Source of the DNA: Rehmannia glutinosa
Taxonomy: Eukaryota > Streptophyta > Magnoliopsida > Lamiales > Orobanchaceae
NCBI GenBank assembly: GCA_016081115.2
Contig: CM071936.1
Coordinates: 88,279,943-88,343,942 of the forward strand
Direction: 5' to 3'
DNA length: 64,000 bases
Shown: positions 47,535-59,274 of the stretch, piece by piece
Layout of the letters: the number at the start of each line of letters is the position of its first letter
Numbering within the stretch: position 1 is the first letter of the stretch
Notes under the pieces: model-generated
Seen by the model: only the letters and a program-made list of their open reading frames with translations
The model's database searches: none
Told to the model about the DNA's origin: nothing
Translations under genes and position numbers: made by a program

Positions 47535-47700
47535 CTCTCTCTCTCTCTCTCAGTGCGCGACTGTGTGAGTTTCTGTGAAAGAGATCAGTTATCTTCGTGT
47601 GGTCGTCGTAATCGAAATTGCAGTAGATTTAAGTGAGAATATATAGTTGTTTCAAAAAAAAAAAAAAAGTGAGAATATATAGCATTAAATTTCGTATTAT
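47535..47700 (-). promoter_or_regulatory. Leader and core promoter of the PSA2-like gene
   Basis: On the minus strand a (GA)n leader lies directly before the ATG (47535-47550). CTATATATTC (47637-47646) is a plausible TATA box about 100 bp upstream of the ATG. The 16-bp AAGTGAGAATATATAG that contains it is duplicated at 47667-47682. Confidence 0.5.
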
Positions 47701-47984
47701 ATCTATATATTTATGTTTGAATAATTTGAAAAGTTAGATTTTGATACAAAAGTGATAATTAGGGAAATTGTGTCCTTGCGCTTGCTTGTGAAAGCTTTTT
47801 TTATCTCTTTTGTTTTTTTGACAAAGACTCGGGTTAGATCGTTTGACGGGTCTTTTCGGTTAGACGAATCCAATTTGACGCGGGTTTTTTTGTAATTTCA
47901 CGCACCAATAATATTTTTGTAATATTTTGGGGCGGTGCCATAAGATCTTCGGACCGGTGGTATTTTTGTAATATTAGGGGCCTT

Positions 47985-48440
47985 TAAAAATATTAGTTTT
48001 TCTCTGGGAAAGTATTAGTAGTATATCTGAAAAAGTATTAGTAATCCCCTTGAACAATATTTTTAGTAGCCTTCATGAAAAGTATTGATTTTTTGCCTCA
48101 AAAGTATTAGTAATTCACATAAAATGTATCAATTGTCCCCTTGAAAAGTATTAGACAGTGACGTAATACTAGACAACCTTAAAATGTATTAGTTTTTCCC
48201 TTGAAAAGTATTAGCAATCTTTTGGAAAAGTATTAGTAATCCATTGAGCAGTTTTTTTAGTAATCCTCATGAAAAATATTGATTTTTCTCACTAAAAGTA
48301 TTAGTATTCCCCCTAAATGTACTAATAATCTTATTGAAAAGTATTAGGTTTTTCGATTAAAGGTACTTTAGTATTTCTGCTGAAAAAAGTATTAATAGTT
48401 CTCCCCAAAAGTATTAGTATCCCTATAAAAAGTATTAACA
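47985..48440. repeat. Degenerate minisatellite with AAAGTATTAG
   Basis: About twenty copies of GAAAAGTATTAGTAATCC-like words occur at irregular spacing of roughly 20-40 bp. Spacers are short and pyrimidine-rich (CCCCTTG, CCCCTAAA). No reading frame. The following stretch 48441-49240 is AT-rich with nothing recognised. Confidence 0.75.
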
Positions 48441-49244
48441 GCAGCCATCGGATATTGTTGTGGTGGTGTTAGTGGTTGTGCGGATCAATAGGCGAATTTG
48501 ACCGCGAGCCGAATATTTAGATCCGTCTAACAAATTAGATCCACTAAATGGTCTGACTGGAGACTAATCTTTTTTTTTTTTTGTTAAAATCTCACTATAG
48601 TAGAGACATTAATACATTATATACACTTTGTGAAAAAAAAAATCCAAAAATACATTATGCACGCACATATGTCTGATTTTTATTTTTCTGATTATTATTA
48701 TATCCAATAACCATATCAATAACAAATATCATATTAATTATCATTATTATTTTTTATCTAAATGGAATCATATACTTAAAATTCAACTTTCTTAAGAAAA
48801 TATATTATTACTATTATATTTATCTATCAACAAAATTTCGGAACCAAAAGCCAAAGATAAAAATGTGATTAGTTGACATTTCATTCCGCCATATTTATTT
48901 TTGGAGAGAATAGTGTGAAAGTTTTATTTTGAAAAATTAAGAATAAAAATATGATATTGTGATTTATTGTGTGATGAAAATCTAATAATAATGATAATCG
49001 GTATGATGGTTAGTTGGTAAAATAGTGATTGAATGTGATTTGTGATATTACAATGTAATAATGATATTTTATATGGCATTTTATTAGTGAAATTATGATT
49101 GGATGTGATTGGTAGAAGAAAAAGTAAGAGATATTAAATAGTGTATTTTTTGAAAAGTTTTCACAAATAATCATATACTGGGATGGAAAAAAACTTATAG
49201 AGCAGAAATTTTGCAAATTTTTTTTTTACATCAAAGCACATCCT

Positions 49245-49565
49245 AACTAGAGGTGGTAATCAGGCTGGGCCAGCACGAAAATCCATTAGGCCGATTTTTT
49301 TAAGACCTAACTTGACCCGTGTAGTGCATTTTATGTCGGGCCGATCGTGCCATTGGGCCTGTTAGGTCGGGCCAAATAGGCCAGATTCTTTTCGAACCTA
49401 GAAATTCTTGGCCCAGTCTAACTTTATATTCGGGCCGACCCACTGAGCGGGACTTGAATTGGCGCCTCCAATCCTAATTAGTTTGGCAAGGGCTATGTCA
49501 CCATAGAAAAACATGGGCCTAACTTAGGCAGGGACCAGGATTTAATTGGTGGCTCAATTTACGAC
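49245..49565. mobile_element. Decayed GGGCC-rich repeat, possibly with SINE-like part
   Basis: It begins CTAGAGGTGGTAATCAGGC, like the ends of plant hAT MITEs, and is full of GGGCC and GGCCGA words to about 49440. From 49440 to 49510 the minus strand reads GGCGCCAATTCAAGTCCCGC, resembling a tRNA B-box. Ends and target copies could not be fixed. Confidence 0.35.
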
Positions 49566-51352
49566 TAATTGGTCGAGACAATTAAACAAAAGGAAAATGG
49601 TATAATTGTCCTACATTTTTATACAAAACTCTGAAAATACATTGTCCTCTTCTTTCTTGATTGCAACTACGTTGTCATTCTATTTTCTTTGCTGCAAATA
49701 TGCTCCAATGTATGGAACAAAATTTTAACTAAACGACAATATAGATCTCAAAAATATCAGAAATAAACAGAAAATCACAGAACAACCAAAAGATGAAAAC
49801 AAATTGCAACAACAACCAGAAGAACAGAAAACAAAGAGGGAGGAGGAAGCAAAATCGCAGCAAACAACAAGAGGAAGAACAATCAAATTGTAGCTAAAAC
49901 AAGAAAAACAAAAGAAAAAATCAAAGTAACCAACAACTTTCAATCTCAAAGGCACTATTGTGTATTTCATTTAAAATTATTTCTTCTGAAAAAAATATTA
50001 TTTTCTCTACTACTATTTTCATCATTTTCGTCGTTTTCATTTCAAAAAGATCATTTTCTATATATTGTACATGAAGTTGATGGTTCTAGCTGGAATTTGT
50101 GCATTTGGATTAGTTGAATCTAATGCTTATAAAATCAAATCATTTCAAAGTTGTTTCAAAATTATTTCAAAGTAGTTTAAAAACTGTTTCAACAAGGTTT
50201 CTGCTTAGTGGAGCCTTCCACTTCACACTTTTTAAGTTTGCAAGCAAAGCCCCTCACATTTTCTCTCTTCTCTCTTTGTAAAACCTAGCATCTACCGTCA
50301 CCCCTCCCCCCTCTATCCTTCTTAGTCACCATCCCCACCTTGCCCCTCCTCTTTACCATGGTCGGAGATCATGGAACTAATGGCCTCTAGTCACTAGCCC
50401 CTTCCTCTCTTGTCCACCCCTTTTCTTCTTGTGGGTTTGATTCTTCTTGAGTTTTGCTTGCAGATTTGGGGGTCGGTGACGGGGGTGTGGGGGTTTTCGG
50501 AGGTTGTTGTTTGGCGGTGATGGGTTGCGTTTGGATCTAAGAGAGGGAGATGATCTTTTCTTCTTGTGTTGCTTTATCTTCTTTGATGTGATTTGGTTTA
50601 TTATTTTTTTTCTTTTTTATGCGTTTTCTATTTTTTTCCTTTTATGTATTTTTCTTGATTTCTTTGTTATTCATGTTGAGGGGCAAAGACCCGTAGGTGG
50701 GTCTGTGGTGTTTGTCTTGCGAGTCGTGGTATTCTTCGTCCTAATTTATTTTATATTTTTGTGATTGATTATGGGTTTCCTGAGAGTATTTGGTCCTTCT
50801 TTTAGAGTGTGGTTATGTCTCCTGTGTAGGAGTGTTTTTTTCTTCCTTTCTTTTTGTTTTTCTTGGAGTGTGAGTTTGTATCACTTTACACATTGAGGAG
50901 TGTCGTGCTCCCATTGACAAGTATTTGATCAATGTGGCCTTTTCACTTGCAAGTTAAATTGATGGTTGTAAATTTGTATTTGTTTTTCAATATAATTGCT
51001 AATTTTTCGGTAAAAAATAATATTTTTGCTTCATATTTGTAATGAAATTGTGTAAAACTTAATTATTTATCTGCAGTTATTTCAATTAATAATTTCATAA
51101 TTGTTTGAACATGTTTCAAGTAGTTTCATCTAATACAATGTTCTTACTTTTCTTATTTATTTCTAAAATTATTTTCAAGTTGTTTCACGTTTCAAACTTC
51201 TTTCAATGTTGTTTCGAACATGTTTCAAATGTGTTTCAACTAATACTCTTTCATTGTTTCTCTTAGTAATTTCTAAAGTTGTTTAATAGGTGTTTCAAAA
51301 AAAAATTCAAAATATTTCAGCTAATACAATTTCATTGCGTCTTGCAGGCATA

Positions 51353-52235
51353 TGGATAAAATTACAGTACTAATATACCACAATGAAAATGGCAAGAAAA
51401 TATATAAGAATTACATCAACTTTCAAGACACATACATACTCATTCTAAATGATTACACTTTGAGCATCCTAAATAAAATTTGGGAACAACAATATGGATG
51501 ACAAAATCCTAGCGTGGAACCATCCCCATTGGTACCCGAGTAAATTGGGATGGAGAATTCCCGATTAATTTGGGGATGGGAATGGGGATGGGGATTTCCT
51601 GCTTTTCTGAAATCAGGAATAGGCTCCCGTCCCCGATTAGATAAAACGGGAATTCTCCATCCCCGTTCACCGAAATATATACATGTATATATATTATTTA
51701 TTTATTATTAATATAAATTATGTTTATATTTTTTATTTTATTAAATCTTAAAATTAAACCCTAAAAATTGTGTGTTTTATATTGTAATGACTTATTACAA
51801 GATTTTGTATTTTGAAGATTGTTGTATTTAGCTCAATTTTTAAGGTATTTTATATTGTGGAGTAATTGCAAGATTAGTGATTCATGATATTTTTATCTAT
51901 TTTAGCTATTGGACTATTTTAAGTAAAAATATAAATTATTTTATAGTTTTTTATTAATAAATGCAAAACAAGGACCCTAATTCCCTGTGGGGATCCCGAT
52001 TTCCGAATGGGGATTCCCCATCCCCGTACCAGATGGCCAAAATGGAGAATAATACGTGGATGATATTTGAAATGGGATTTAGGGATAAAGATGGTATGTC
52101 CCATACCAGTCACGTCCCCGTTCATTGTCATCCCTAAACAACAAATACAAATCAACAAAGAAAAAGAAATAATACAAATTAAATACCAACTGAGAGAATG
52201 TCTTCCACCATTAAAGATTGAAAATAAATTCAATC
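51353..52235 (+). pseudogene. MudrA-like transposase N-terminal fragment, split by a MITE
   Basis: MDKITVLIYHNENGKK from 51353 runs to NKIWEQQ at 51484-51492. After the MITE (51493-52136) the frame resumes with QQIQINKEKE and continues IQIKYQLRECLPPLKIENKF to a stop near 52233. The intact order matches the MULE at 53501 (IPAVVYHNGQW, ILEQQIQYKKD, MQIRYKLTETLPPLKIESDY). The two halves thus belong to one frame broken by the insertion. The zinc-finger and catalytic parts are missing. Confidence 0.75.
51493..52136 (-). mobile_element. hAT-type MITE of the GGGATGACAA family (best copy)
   Basis: 644 bp with ends TATGGATGACAA and TTGTCATCCCTA and perfect 8-bp target copies AACAACAA at 51485-51492 and 52137-52144. 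Subterminal regions are rich in GGGGATGGGGA and CCCCATCCCCG. It is homologous, in opposite orientation, to 19033-19468. Confidence 0.85.
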
Positions 52236-52444
52236 TGAAATAACTCAATTTTTTGTTTGTAAAATAACTCAATTTGTGGAATAATCAATTGTTTCAAGAT
52301 TGTTTAATAATTATTTCTTAACTGATTCAATAGTCCGACAGAAGAAAGACGAAAAGAGAAAATGGTAGAAGCGTTAAAAATAAAAAAAATCAACCGAGGC
52401 ATAAAGAAGTAAAACGAAGAGTGAACAAAGTTCCATGAGCGTAA

Positions 52445-52576
52445 CCACAAGTTTGTAGCTCAAGTGGTACCACTCACCCTTTCTAAGGTGTTGACCGGGA
52501 TTCGAACCCGATATCTTTTAGTTTTTTTGAAATTTATCCCCTCCCCCCGAGCAGTACTCCTAACTTATTGAAAAAA
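52445..52576 (+). mobile_element. tRNA-derived SINE
   Basis: A 132-bp body has an A-box-like TAGCTCAAGTGG (52456-52467) and a B-box-like GGATTCGAACC (52498-52508), the internal pol III promoter. An A run forms the 3' end. It is bounded by an 18-bp perfect direct repeat, AAAGTTCCATGAGCGTAA, at 52427-52444 and 52577-52594, the target duplication of LINE-driven insertion. The sequence does not fold as a whole tRNA. Confidence 0.85.
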
Positions 52577-53500
52577 AAAGTTCCATGAGCGTAAAAAATG
52601 ATTTTTTTTCAAAAGAAATATAGGAATTTTTTATAATTCCCACTTAAACAAATTTATTGGGCTTGCTTTTTATATAGGGAAAAGGACATAAATGCCCGAT
52701 TTTGGATGGCCAATACCAGCACAATGTCCACCGGCCCGCCTGTTTCACAAATATACCCGATTTGGCCCAATTGTTCACAGAATACCCAGCTCAAACAAAT
52801 TCCGGACAAATATACCCGATCTTCAGCATCTTCGGTGAATTGCAGCATTTCCCCTCCAAAAATCGCGCTTCTGATCACAACAAGATCTCTGATAAAAAAT
52901 ACGATCCTCTCATCCCAAATATTAACCAAAACAGATGGAACGCAAATATACGAGGAAAACAAATCGAGCAGAAAAACTGGACTGTTCGAGATCACAATTC
53001 AAGATCAAAATCAAGAGGAGGAAGAATAACAAAACAGGTAACAAAACGCGATCTGTTTATATTCTTCTGATAATACCTTGTTTAGATATATTTCATGATT
53101 TTACAGATTGAAATTTAGGGTTCAATGTGTATTGACTGAGATTGAAATTGAATTGAACCAGTAATTTTGCATGCAAATCCAAAAACCTGGCAGTTGTGAG
53201 ATTCAAAATGCTTATTTTGTTCGAAATATGATCCAAAAATTCTACAAAAATTGCTTCTCGTGATTATCTACGAATAAAACGTGTCAACTGGGAAAACACC
53301 GAATGCGATACATTACGTGGTTTTGTTTCAAATATGTTTCTATCATGTTTCACATATGTTTCGTTTATGTTTCACAATTGTTTCGTTCGCCTAATACAAC
53401 ACATTGCTTCTTGACGTACATAAACATTGTTTCATTCATGTTTCATATACGTTTCTTTTATGTTTCACTTAGCCAACTATTCATCGAAATCCACAGTTGA

Positions 53501-54780
53501 ATGGAACAAATCCCAGCTGTAGTATACCACAATGGACAATGGGGAGAAAATGGAGAGTATAGGAACTTTGAGATAACAGGAATACTCATTCCAATGGACA
53601 GTACATTCAACACACTAAGGGGGATCTTAGAACAACAAATTCAATACAAAAAAGATATGGAAGATATGCAGATTAGATACAAATTGACAGAGACTCTGCC
53701 ACCATTGAAAATAGAAAGTGATTACAATCTCAAATTCTACCTGGAAGTGAAAAGCAAAGAAACGGACTGGATGAAGTTCCCTTTGTGCATAGATATAGCA
53801 TGGTTGCAGAAATCGCTAGGCGCTAGTTGGGCGGTTGACCAGCGCCTAGACCGCCTAGGCGGCCGCCTAGGAATAAGACTATTTTTTTATTTTTTTTTTT
53901 TTTTTTATTTTTGGCCGATTTTTCCCGCCTAACCCGCCTAGTCGGGCGCCAGCCCGATTTTTTGGCCACCTAGGAGAGCGCCTAGCTCCGATTTGGTGCC
54001 ACCTAGGCCGCCTAGGCGGGCGCCTAGCCCGATTTTTGCCAAGACGATTTTTTGGGCAATTTGGGCAAAATCGGATCGGCTTTAGGGGCGCTAGCTCTAG
54101 TCGGCCAGCGGCCGCCAGCGATTTTACAACACCGAGATATAGTAAGAAACGAATCGAGCTTGGAAATAACAACACAACAAAATGTAACATAAGGAACAAA
54201 GAAAGATGTCTATAGAGCTCATGAAGGAACATATGGGCGAACGCGATTGACTACATCGATCGTGCAAACCTCATTAGCGTAAATGTGGTCGGAGAAAAAG
54301 ACACGATGGAAATTCAAGAAACTACACATGCTGAAGAAGAATTCCAAAAGGGAGATATCTACAACACCAAGGAGGAATTGATCAAGCAAACTCATTTGTT
54401 ATGCCTTGAAAAATCATTTCCAATATAAGGTGAAGAGGTCGTGGCAAGGTAAATACTACGTAAACTGTATAGATGAAAATTGCAATTGGCATTTGAAAGC
54501 ATCTTCCACATCAGATATAAAAACATTCATAGTAAGAGAGCACGAAAGAACACACACATGTACGCTCGATAAGAGGATGAGCGACAATAGGCACGCCACG
54601 GCAAAAATAGTTGGGGACCTTATCAAATCAAAGTACCTCAACAACATCAAAACAGTCTACACGCCAACAGATATAATTAGAGACATGAAAGACGAGCATG
54701 GAATAAGTCTCGACTACAAAAAGACGTGGAGATCGAAAGAAAAAGCACTGGAGGTAAAACAACAACACGAACCTACATAA
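53501..54780 (+). pseudogene. MudrA-type MULE transposase remnant
   Basis: The N-terminal part starts MEQIPAVVYHNGQWGE at 53501 and runs to FPLCIDIAWLQK near 53810, where a GC-rich repeat is inserted. After the insert, frames are broken until about 54340: FQKGDIYNTKEELIKQ, then a 1-nt shift near 54424. The next part (54406-54780) reads KVKRSWQGKYYVNCIDENCN and IVREHERTHTCTLDKRMSDN, then YTPTDIIRDMKDEHGISLDY and WRSKEKALE. That is the MuDR DNA-binding zinc-finger domain with C-x4-C and H-x-C ligands. The catalytic DDE domain and SWIM finger are absent, so the element cannot mobilise itself. Confidence 0.8.
53810..54125. mobile_element. GC-rich palindromic repeat inserted in the MULE transposase
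   Basis: The ends AAATCGCTAGGCG and CGCCAGCGATTTT are near-inverse. The interior repeats CCTAGGCGG, GGCGCCTAG and GCGCCTAGC words and includes a T run (53881-53910). It interrupts the MudrA frame. Its base composition is strikingly unlike its surroundings. No clear target copies. Confidence 0.6.
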
Positions 54781-54916
54781 AAAAACAACAGCCATGTGAT
54801 GAACAAAAACAAAAAATAAACAATATAGAAACAAAAAAGAAACAACAAGAAAAAACAAGAAAGATAACAAAAAAAATACTTATAATTAAAAACAACAAAA
54901 AAAGTATGGGAATTGA

Positions 54917-56631
54917 GAACCTCTAGTTTGCTCTTAATATCGGCAAGTTCAGAGAAAACCATTGCAAATTGTTCTTCCAAGAATTTTGAAGTTGAAACCT
55001 TAAAAGCCTCGAATTCCTTAGAAAACAACCGTTGATTCCTAGCAATGTCGTCAACGGTCTGATTCAAGCCACTACCACCCACACCCTCCTTCCTCTTCGA
55101 CCTTCCAACAACAAAATCATCGTCAACCGGGTTGAATGTGTACTTTGATTTATCATAGAATGATGAATGCCCATTTTTGCACTCTCATCATCAAGAGATG
55201 GGCCACAAGTTCATCAAACCCAACCGAAATAAAAAAATAAATAAATCAAAAGTCGAAACATAAAAGAAACAATTAAAACATAAATGAAACAAAACAGAAG
55301 AAAATAAATAGTAAAATCATATTGCCTGCTCAAATTGACCGATTGAATATCTTCATGTCAAGGTCTTGACAAGACGAACTTTGTTGTCTTTCCGGACTTT
55401 GAACACGTCAGTTCAAAATCCCTCGGGATCTCGTGAGTCAACCCGAGTACAAAACTTGTCGTTCACTTCAGGCAAAGACTCATAGAACCATATCCGGAAA
55501 GCCAACGGAAATTCTTGAAGTCTATAGAATTTCGTGACGCTTCCCACCAGATTCTCTCTCGCCTTGAAGTTTGTTTCTGTACAATATTTGCCGCCTCAAC
55601 TCACGCATCGTCACGTCGAACAAATCACTACCCCAAGGATAAGTGTCCAAAACATCCATATCCTTGTCTACCAACTCGAAAAATGACATCTCGACAGAAC
55701 TACCAGTAGAAGTAAAAAGAAAAAAATGGAGAAAATAAAGTAAAGCCAATTTCAGTGCGTCTAAATCCTCATCCCCCCAAACACGGAGTAAAAACATTCC
55801 TCGATCGACTGCCTATTAAACTTGTTCCTACTAGCAAAATACTTCTGAAATATAACCGAATTCCGAACATCACCAGACAGAGAAGGCTTAACACCAACAT
55901 AATTCAAACCAGTAACAATAGCAAACTCACCCAACCCAAACCGCAACAACTTCCACCCACGTAAACAACAATTACGCCCTTCTTCGAGTGGACGACTTGA
56001 CGTTTCACGAGAGAATGAACAAGCCGATTTCGAAATCAACTTCTTTCATTTCAGGAAATATCCAAAACAGTCCTCTTAAATGCCTCCGGTTGGTTGTCGA
56101 TTAAGGTGGTCTTTATATTCTTAATAACATCAAACGAAAAGCAAAGATTTACTCGAGCATCGAACTGGGCCAAATCAGGTCAAGAACGTACTTGAAACCC
56201 TAGAAACAACAATGAAACAAAACAGAAACATAAAAGAAACACAAAATCAACAACCACTTCAACTTAAAACGCATAAAAAGACAAATGAAACATAACAGAA
56301 ACAAATAAGAAACAACACCGAAACAAAAAAAAAAGAGTACAAATCAAAATACACAAAACTCATACCTCAGCAACATCGGTTTCTTCAAGGGAAACCTTCT
56401 TCTTCCCAGCAGCTTTCGCACCGGCATTCAATTTCACAACTTTGGAAGGAGATTTAACATCCAGAACCGCTTCTTCCTCAAAAACTTTTTCTACTTTCAT
56501 CTTCTTAGAATCCATAGAACCAGCAGCAACCTTCTGAACTTTCCTCTTTTTCGAGGAATCTGCTGCTATCTTCGAAGAACTTCTCAAAACTCTCTTATGA
56601 GGTGAGTTTTTGGAGCGTTTTTAGGAGCCAT
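54917..56631 (-). pseudogene. DUF1985/Ulp1-type gene remnant in the MULE
   Basis: On the minus strand the gene would start at an ATG at 56631 and enter a Lys-rich, nuclear-signal-like frame (56360-56587; SSKIAADSSKKRKVQK) after a 1-nt shift. The next blocks match DUF1985: NCCLRGWKLLRFGLGEFAIV and TGLNYVGVKPSLSG (about 55880-55980), DALKLALLYFLHFFLF (about 55720-55770) and VDKDMDVLDTYPWGSDLFDV (about 55610-55670). A coiled-coil-like piece, FSKEFEAFKVSTSKFLEEQF, lies at 54917-55082. DUF1985 proteins are known partners or N-terminal parts of Ulp1-like SUMO proteases carried by plant MULEs. The Cys-protease domain was not found. Introns or deletions separate the blocks, and frames are interrupted. 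Confidence 0.65.
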
Positions 56632-56983
56632 TAATAACACGAATACGGCGGTTTGAAAAACAAACTAACCCTAGGAATAACGTGATAAAGGATGTAGCTC
56701 GAACGACGAATGAAACTGAAAGCACTAATGGAGAACGTGGCCACGAACACCTGAAGAATCGGAAGAAAACGGCGGGAACTCAAGAATGGAATGAAAGAAA
56801 CCAAGAAGAATTTTGATTTACCTAGATTAAGAAAGTGGAGGGGGTAAAAACTGGATAGCAGCCTAAAGTGGGCGGGTATTTTTGGGGAAAAAAAACAGCG
56901 GGTCGGGTAGATTTGGAATAGGGTGATATTTTTATCTTTTTTTGAAAAATGAGGGCATTTTGTGTAATTTCCTCTTTTATATA

Positions 56984-57915
56984 TTTAATTATCTATGAGC
57001 TTTGTATCACTTGAGGTTAAGTTTGGAAAATTGGAAGTTTCTGGTGGGCCTCTTTACTCTTCCGTTTGAATATCAAAAAGTAAAGAATAAAATAATATTT
57101 TGCCCTTCTTGCATGATTAAGAATATGTACTATAAATTTTTTTACTAATTTTTTATATATTAATATCGGAACTTTATTTGATCACTGATAAGTGATAATT
57201 GTAAAATTTGTTACTGAAACTCAATTCAACTTCAAATTTGAAAGTGTTTCTCTAAGTCGAAAATACAAAATGACTGCACAAAGTAAGATAACATAGTATT
57301 TGATAGGGTAATTTTGATTTTTAATTATCCTTTAATTATTTAATTATTTAGTTCCAGCTCATTTACTATTTTAGTTCTTAATTGCTGAGTAATGTGTTTG
57401 TGCCAAATTATTCCTAAATTTTTGGACCACAAGCTCAATCAATTAATCAAGGCTCATGCTGCCCTAGTCCCGACCATAAATAGCGAACCTCGTCTCATTT
57501 ACTAACTATACACTTTTTTACGCGCAATTTACTCTACACTCTAGTTTATTTGGATTTCTCGCTTCACGGGGACACTGGGCCCTTCTTATTTTTTTCCGTG
57601 TTGCAGGTCGGATCCTATCCAAGGTATTTATGCTTTGGAATTGCTACGTGGATCATTTTAGAGTAGTGTATGATCCCACCAATTTTAGCAGCATCAAATA
57701 TTATAACAAAAAATGTTATTTATACGTATTAGAAGGTATTATTTCGACGTTCACAGATAATTCAGGTATCTAATAATAATGTTTACTCACTATAAGAATT
57801 GAAGTTAGGGAGGCAATCTAATAAAAATGACAAAAATTCTTAAACGCTGTTTATATTCAATCCATGAAAAAAAATAGTTATCTGCAAATTCAGCTTAAAT
57901 ATTTCTACCTCCATA
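56984..57915. other. AT-rich intergenic sequence
   Basis: No gene, repeat unit or RNA gene could be recognised between the right MULE target copy and the start of the Helitron. Confidence 0.5.
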
Positions 57916-58034
57916 TCTATATCTATATATATATATATAAAAGCAAAATGGTTTCTAAATATGTTTTCCCGCCTAAATGACACTTTCTAAAAAAAAATTC
58001 CGAATATTTTATTTTATTTTTTTACGTTTTTTGG

Positions 58035-58860
58035 AATATAAATTAATGTGGTTGACTTTTTAATTTTGATATACATACTAAAATTAAGGAGAAAACATAT
58101 AGGGAAGCTTAATTTTGGTATTTAATCCAATAATATATCCTCTTCAATTTAGTTAAATATGGTTTAAATTAACTAAATAATTGTCAAATAGACTTATGAA
58201 CCGAAATTAAAGTTGAATCTTGATTGCAATCACAATAAATGTTGAATCTCTTTCTATAGAGCATGATATAAAATTGGAAACGTGTAAATATTTGGATAAA
58301 TATGGATCGAATTTATAATATTACTATAAAAAATAATCAAAAATTGCATTCACAATTTATAATATTACTATAAAAAATTATCAAAATAACAAATCCATTT
58401 CTAAAACTGTAAGACGCTTTTTAAAAATTATTTTCGTATTTTTTTTATTTTCTCCTTATAATACAGTTGTAATTTATCAAGTTAATGGCTATTATTGTGA
58501 GATAAATCAATTTTTAGAATCTAAATTAATATGGTTGACTTTTAATTTTCGTTGGCATACCAAAATTAAGGAGAAAACATGTAGGGAAGTTTAATTTGGA
58601 TATCCGATATATCTTATTCAATTTAGTTAAATATGGTTTAAATTGGTTATATGGCTACCATAAAAAACTTATGGAAACCGAAAGTAAGGCCAAATCTTGA
58701 TTGCAATCAAGAATAAATACTGCATATTTTTCTATAAAGCATGATTCAAAATCAAAAATATTTAAATAATCAGATAAATATGGATCAAATTTATAATGTT
58801 ACTATAAAAATATTATTAATATATGTAATTACAATTTATAGTATGTAGTTTTCCATAATT
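58035..58860 (+). repeat. Direct duplication inside the Helitron
   Basis: Two copies of about 330 bp begin near 58040 and 58523, offset about 483 bp. Shared words include AAATTAAGGAGAAAACAT, TTAGTTAAATATGGTTTAAA and ATCTTGATTGCAATCA. They have diverged by substitutions and short indels. Confidence 0.75.
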
Positions 58861-59274
58861 GTAGACTGTATTGATTTTATTTATGGTAATTGAAATTAAA
58901 TATTCAAACGATTCAAATTGATATGAAATCAATCAGCAGTGCCATGCAGAATTGATCAAATCATATAAATTGATAACGTCTCTTTTTTTCTTGCATCAGT
59001 GAGAATATTCCAAAATAATTAAATTTTAAAACATCTAATCTATATATAACAATTCATGAACCATATCCAATTATTACCATATATTAAATTTACCATATAT
59101 TAAATATTCGAATTGAATTGTATTATATTATAACATATATATGATGGTAATTTCCTTCAAAGTTGTTCCTACACCCTTATAAATAGTTGACAATTGTGAG
59201 ATGTCATTACAAGCAAACGCAGATTGTAAATTCTCTCTTGCTTTCTTTGAATTCAACCACAAAAAAAAATATAT

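Larger units (their letters stand above)
49980..52440 (+). mobile_element. Decayed MULE (third copy), interrupted by a MITE and a SINE
   Basis: From about 50100 to 51340 there is a leader region with many GTTTCA/ATTTCAAAG words like those in the other MULEs. It is followed by the start of a MudrA-like frame (51353-51484 and 52137-52235). A T-rich frame at 50504-50764 is not credible as a protein. The ends of this element were not identified, and the border with the MULE at 52677 is approximate. Confidence 0.6.
52677..56974. mobile_element. MULE (Kaonashi-like) with MudrA and DUF1985/Ulp1-type remnants
   Basis: 4298 bp, left end GGGAAAAGGACATAAATG, right end ending TGTGTAATTTCCTC. Perfect 9-bp target copies TTTTATATA at 52668-52676 and 56975-56983. 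The ends lack a long TIR, as in the TIR-poor MULE group that carries Ulp1-type genes. A MudrA remnant is on the plus strand and a DUF1985 gene remnant on the minus strand. GTTTC words fill 53320-53470, and their complement GAAAC fills 54780-54900 and 56200-56330. Confidence 0.8.

Noticed and set aside
49581..49970. Short MULE-type MITE with ends GGAAAATGGTATAATTGTCC and GGCACTATTGTGTATTTC
   Set aside because: The ends resemble those of the MULE family in this window, but no 9-bp target duplication matches and similarity is loose.
50504..50764. 86-codon Phe-rich frame
   Set aside because: T-rich composition alone produces it. It lies in the MULE leader with no homologue in the better kept MULE.
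52445..52510. Possible tRNA gene
   Set aside because: A- and B-box words are present but acceptor and anticodon stems do not form. The 18-bp target duplication and A tail mark a SINE.
54628..55082. Long hydrophobic minus-strand frames suggesting membrane proteins
   Set aside because: The Phe/Leu/Val-rich stretches come from the GAAAC-rich repeat of the MULE read on the other strand. Only the coiled-coil-like end near 54917-55082 may be real.
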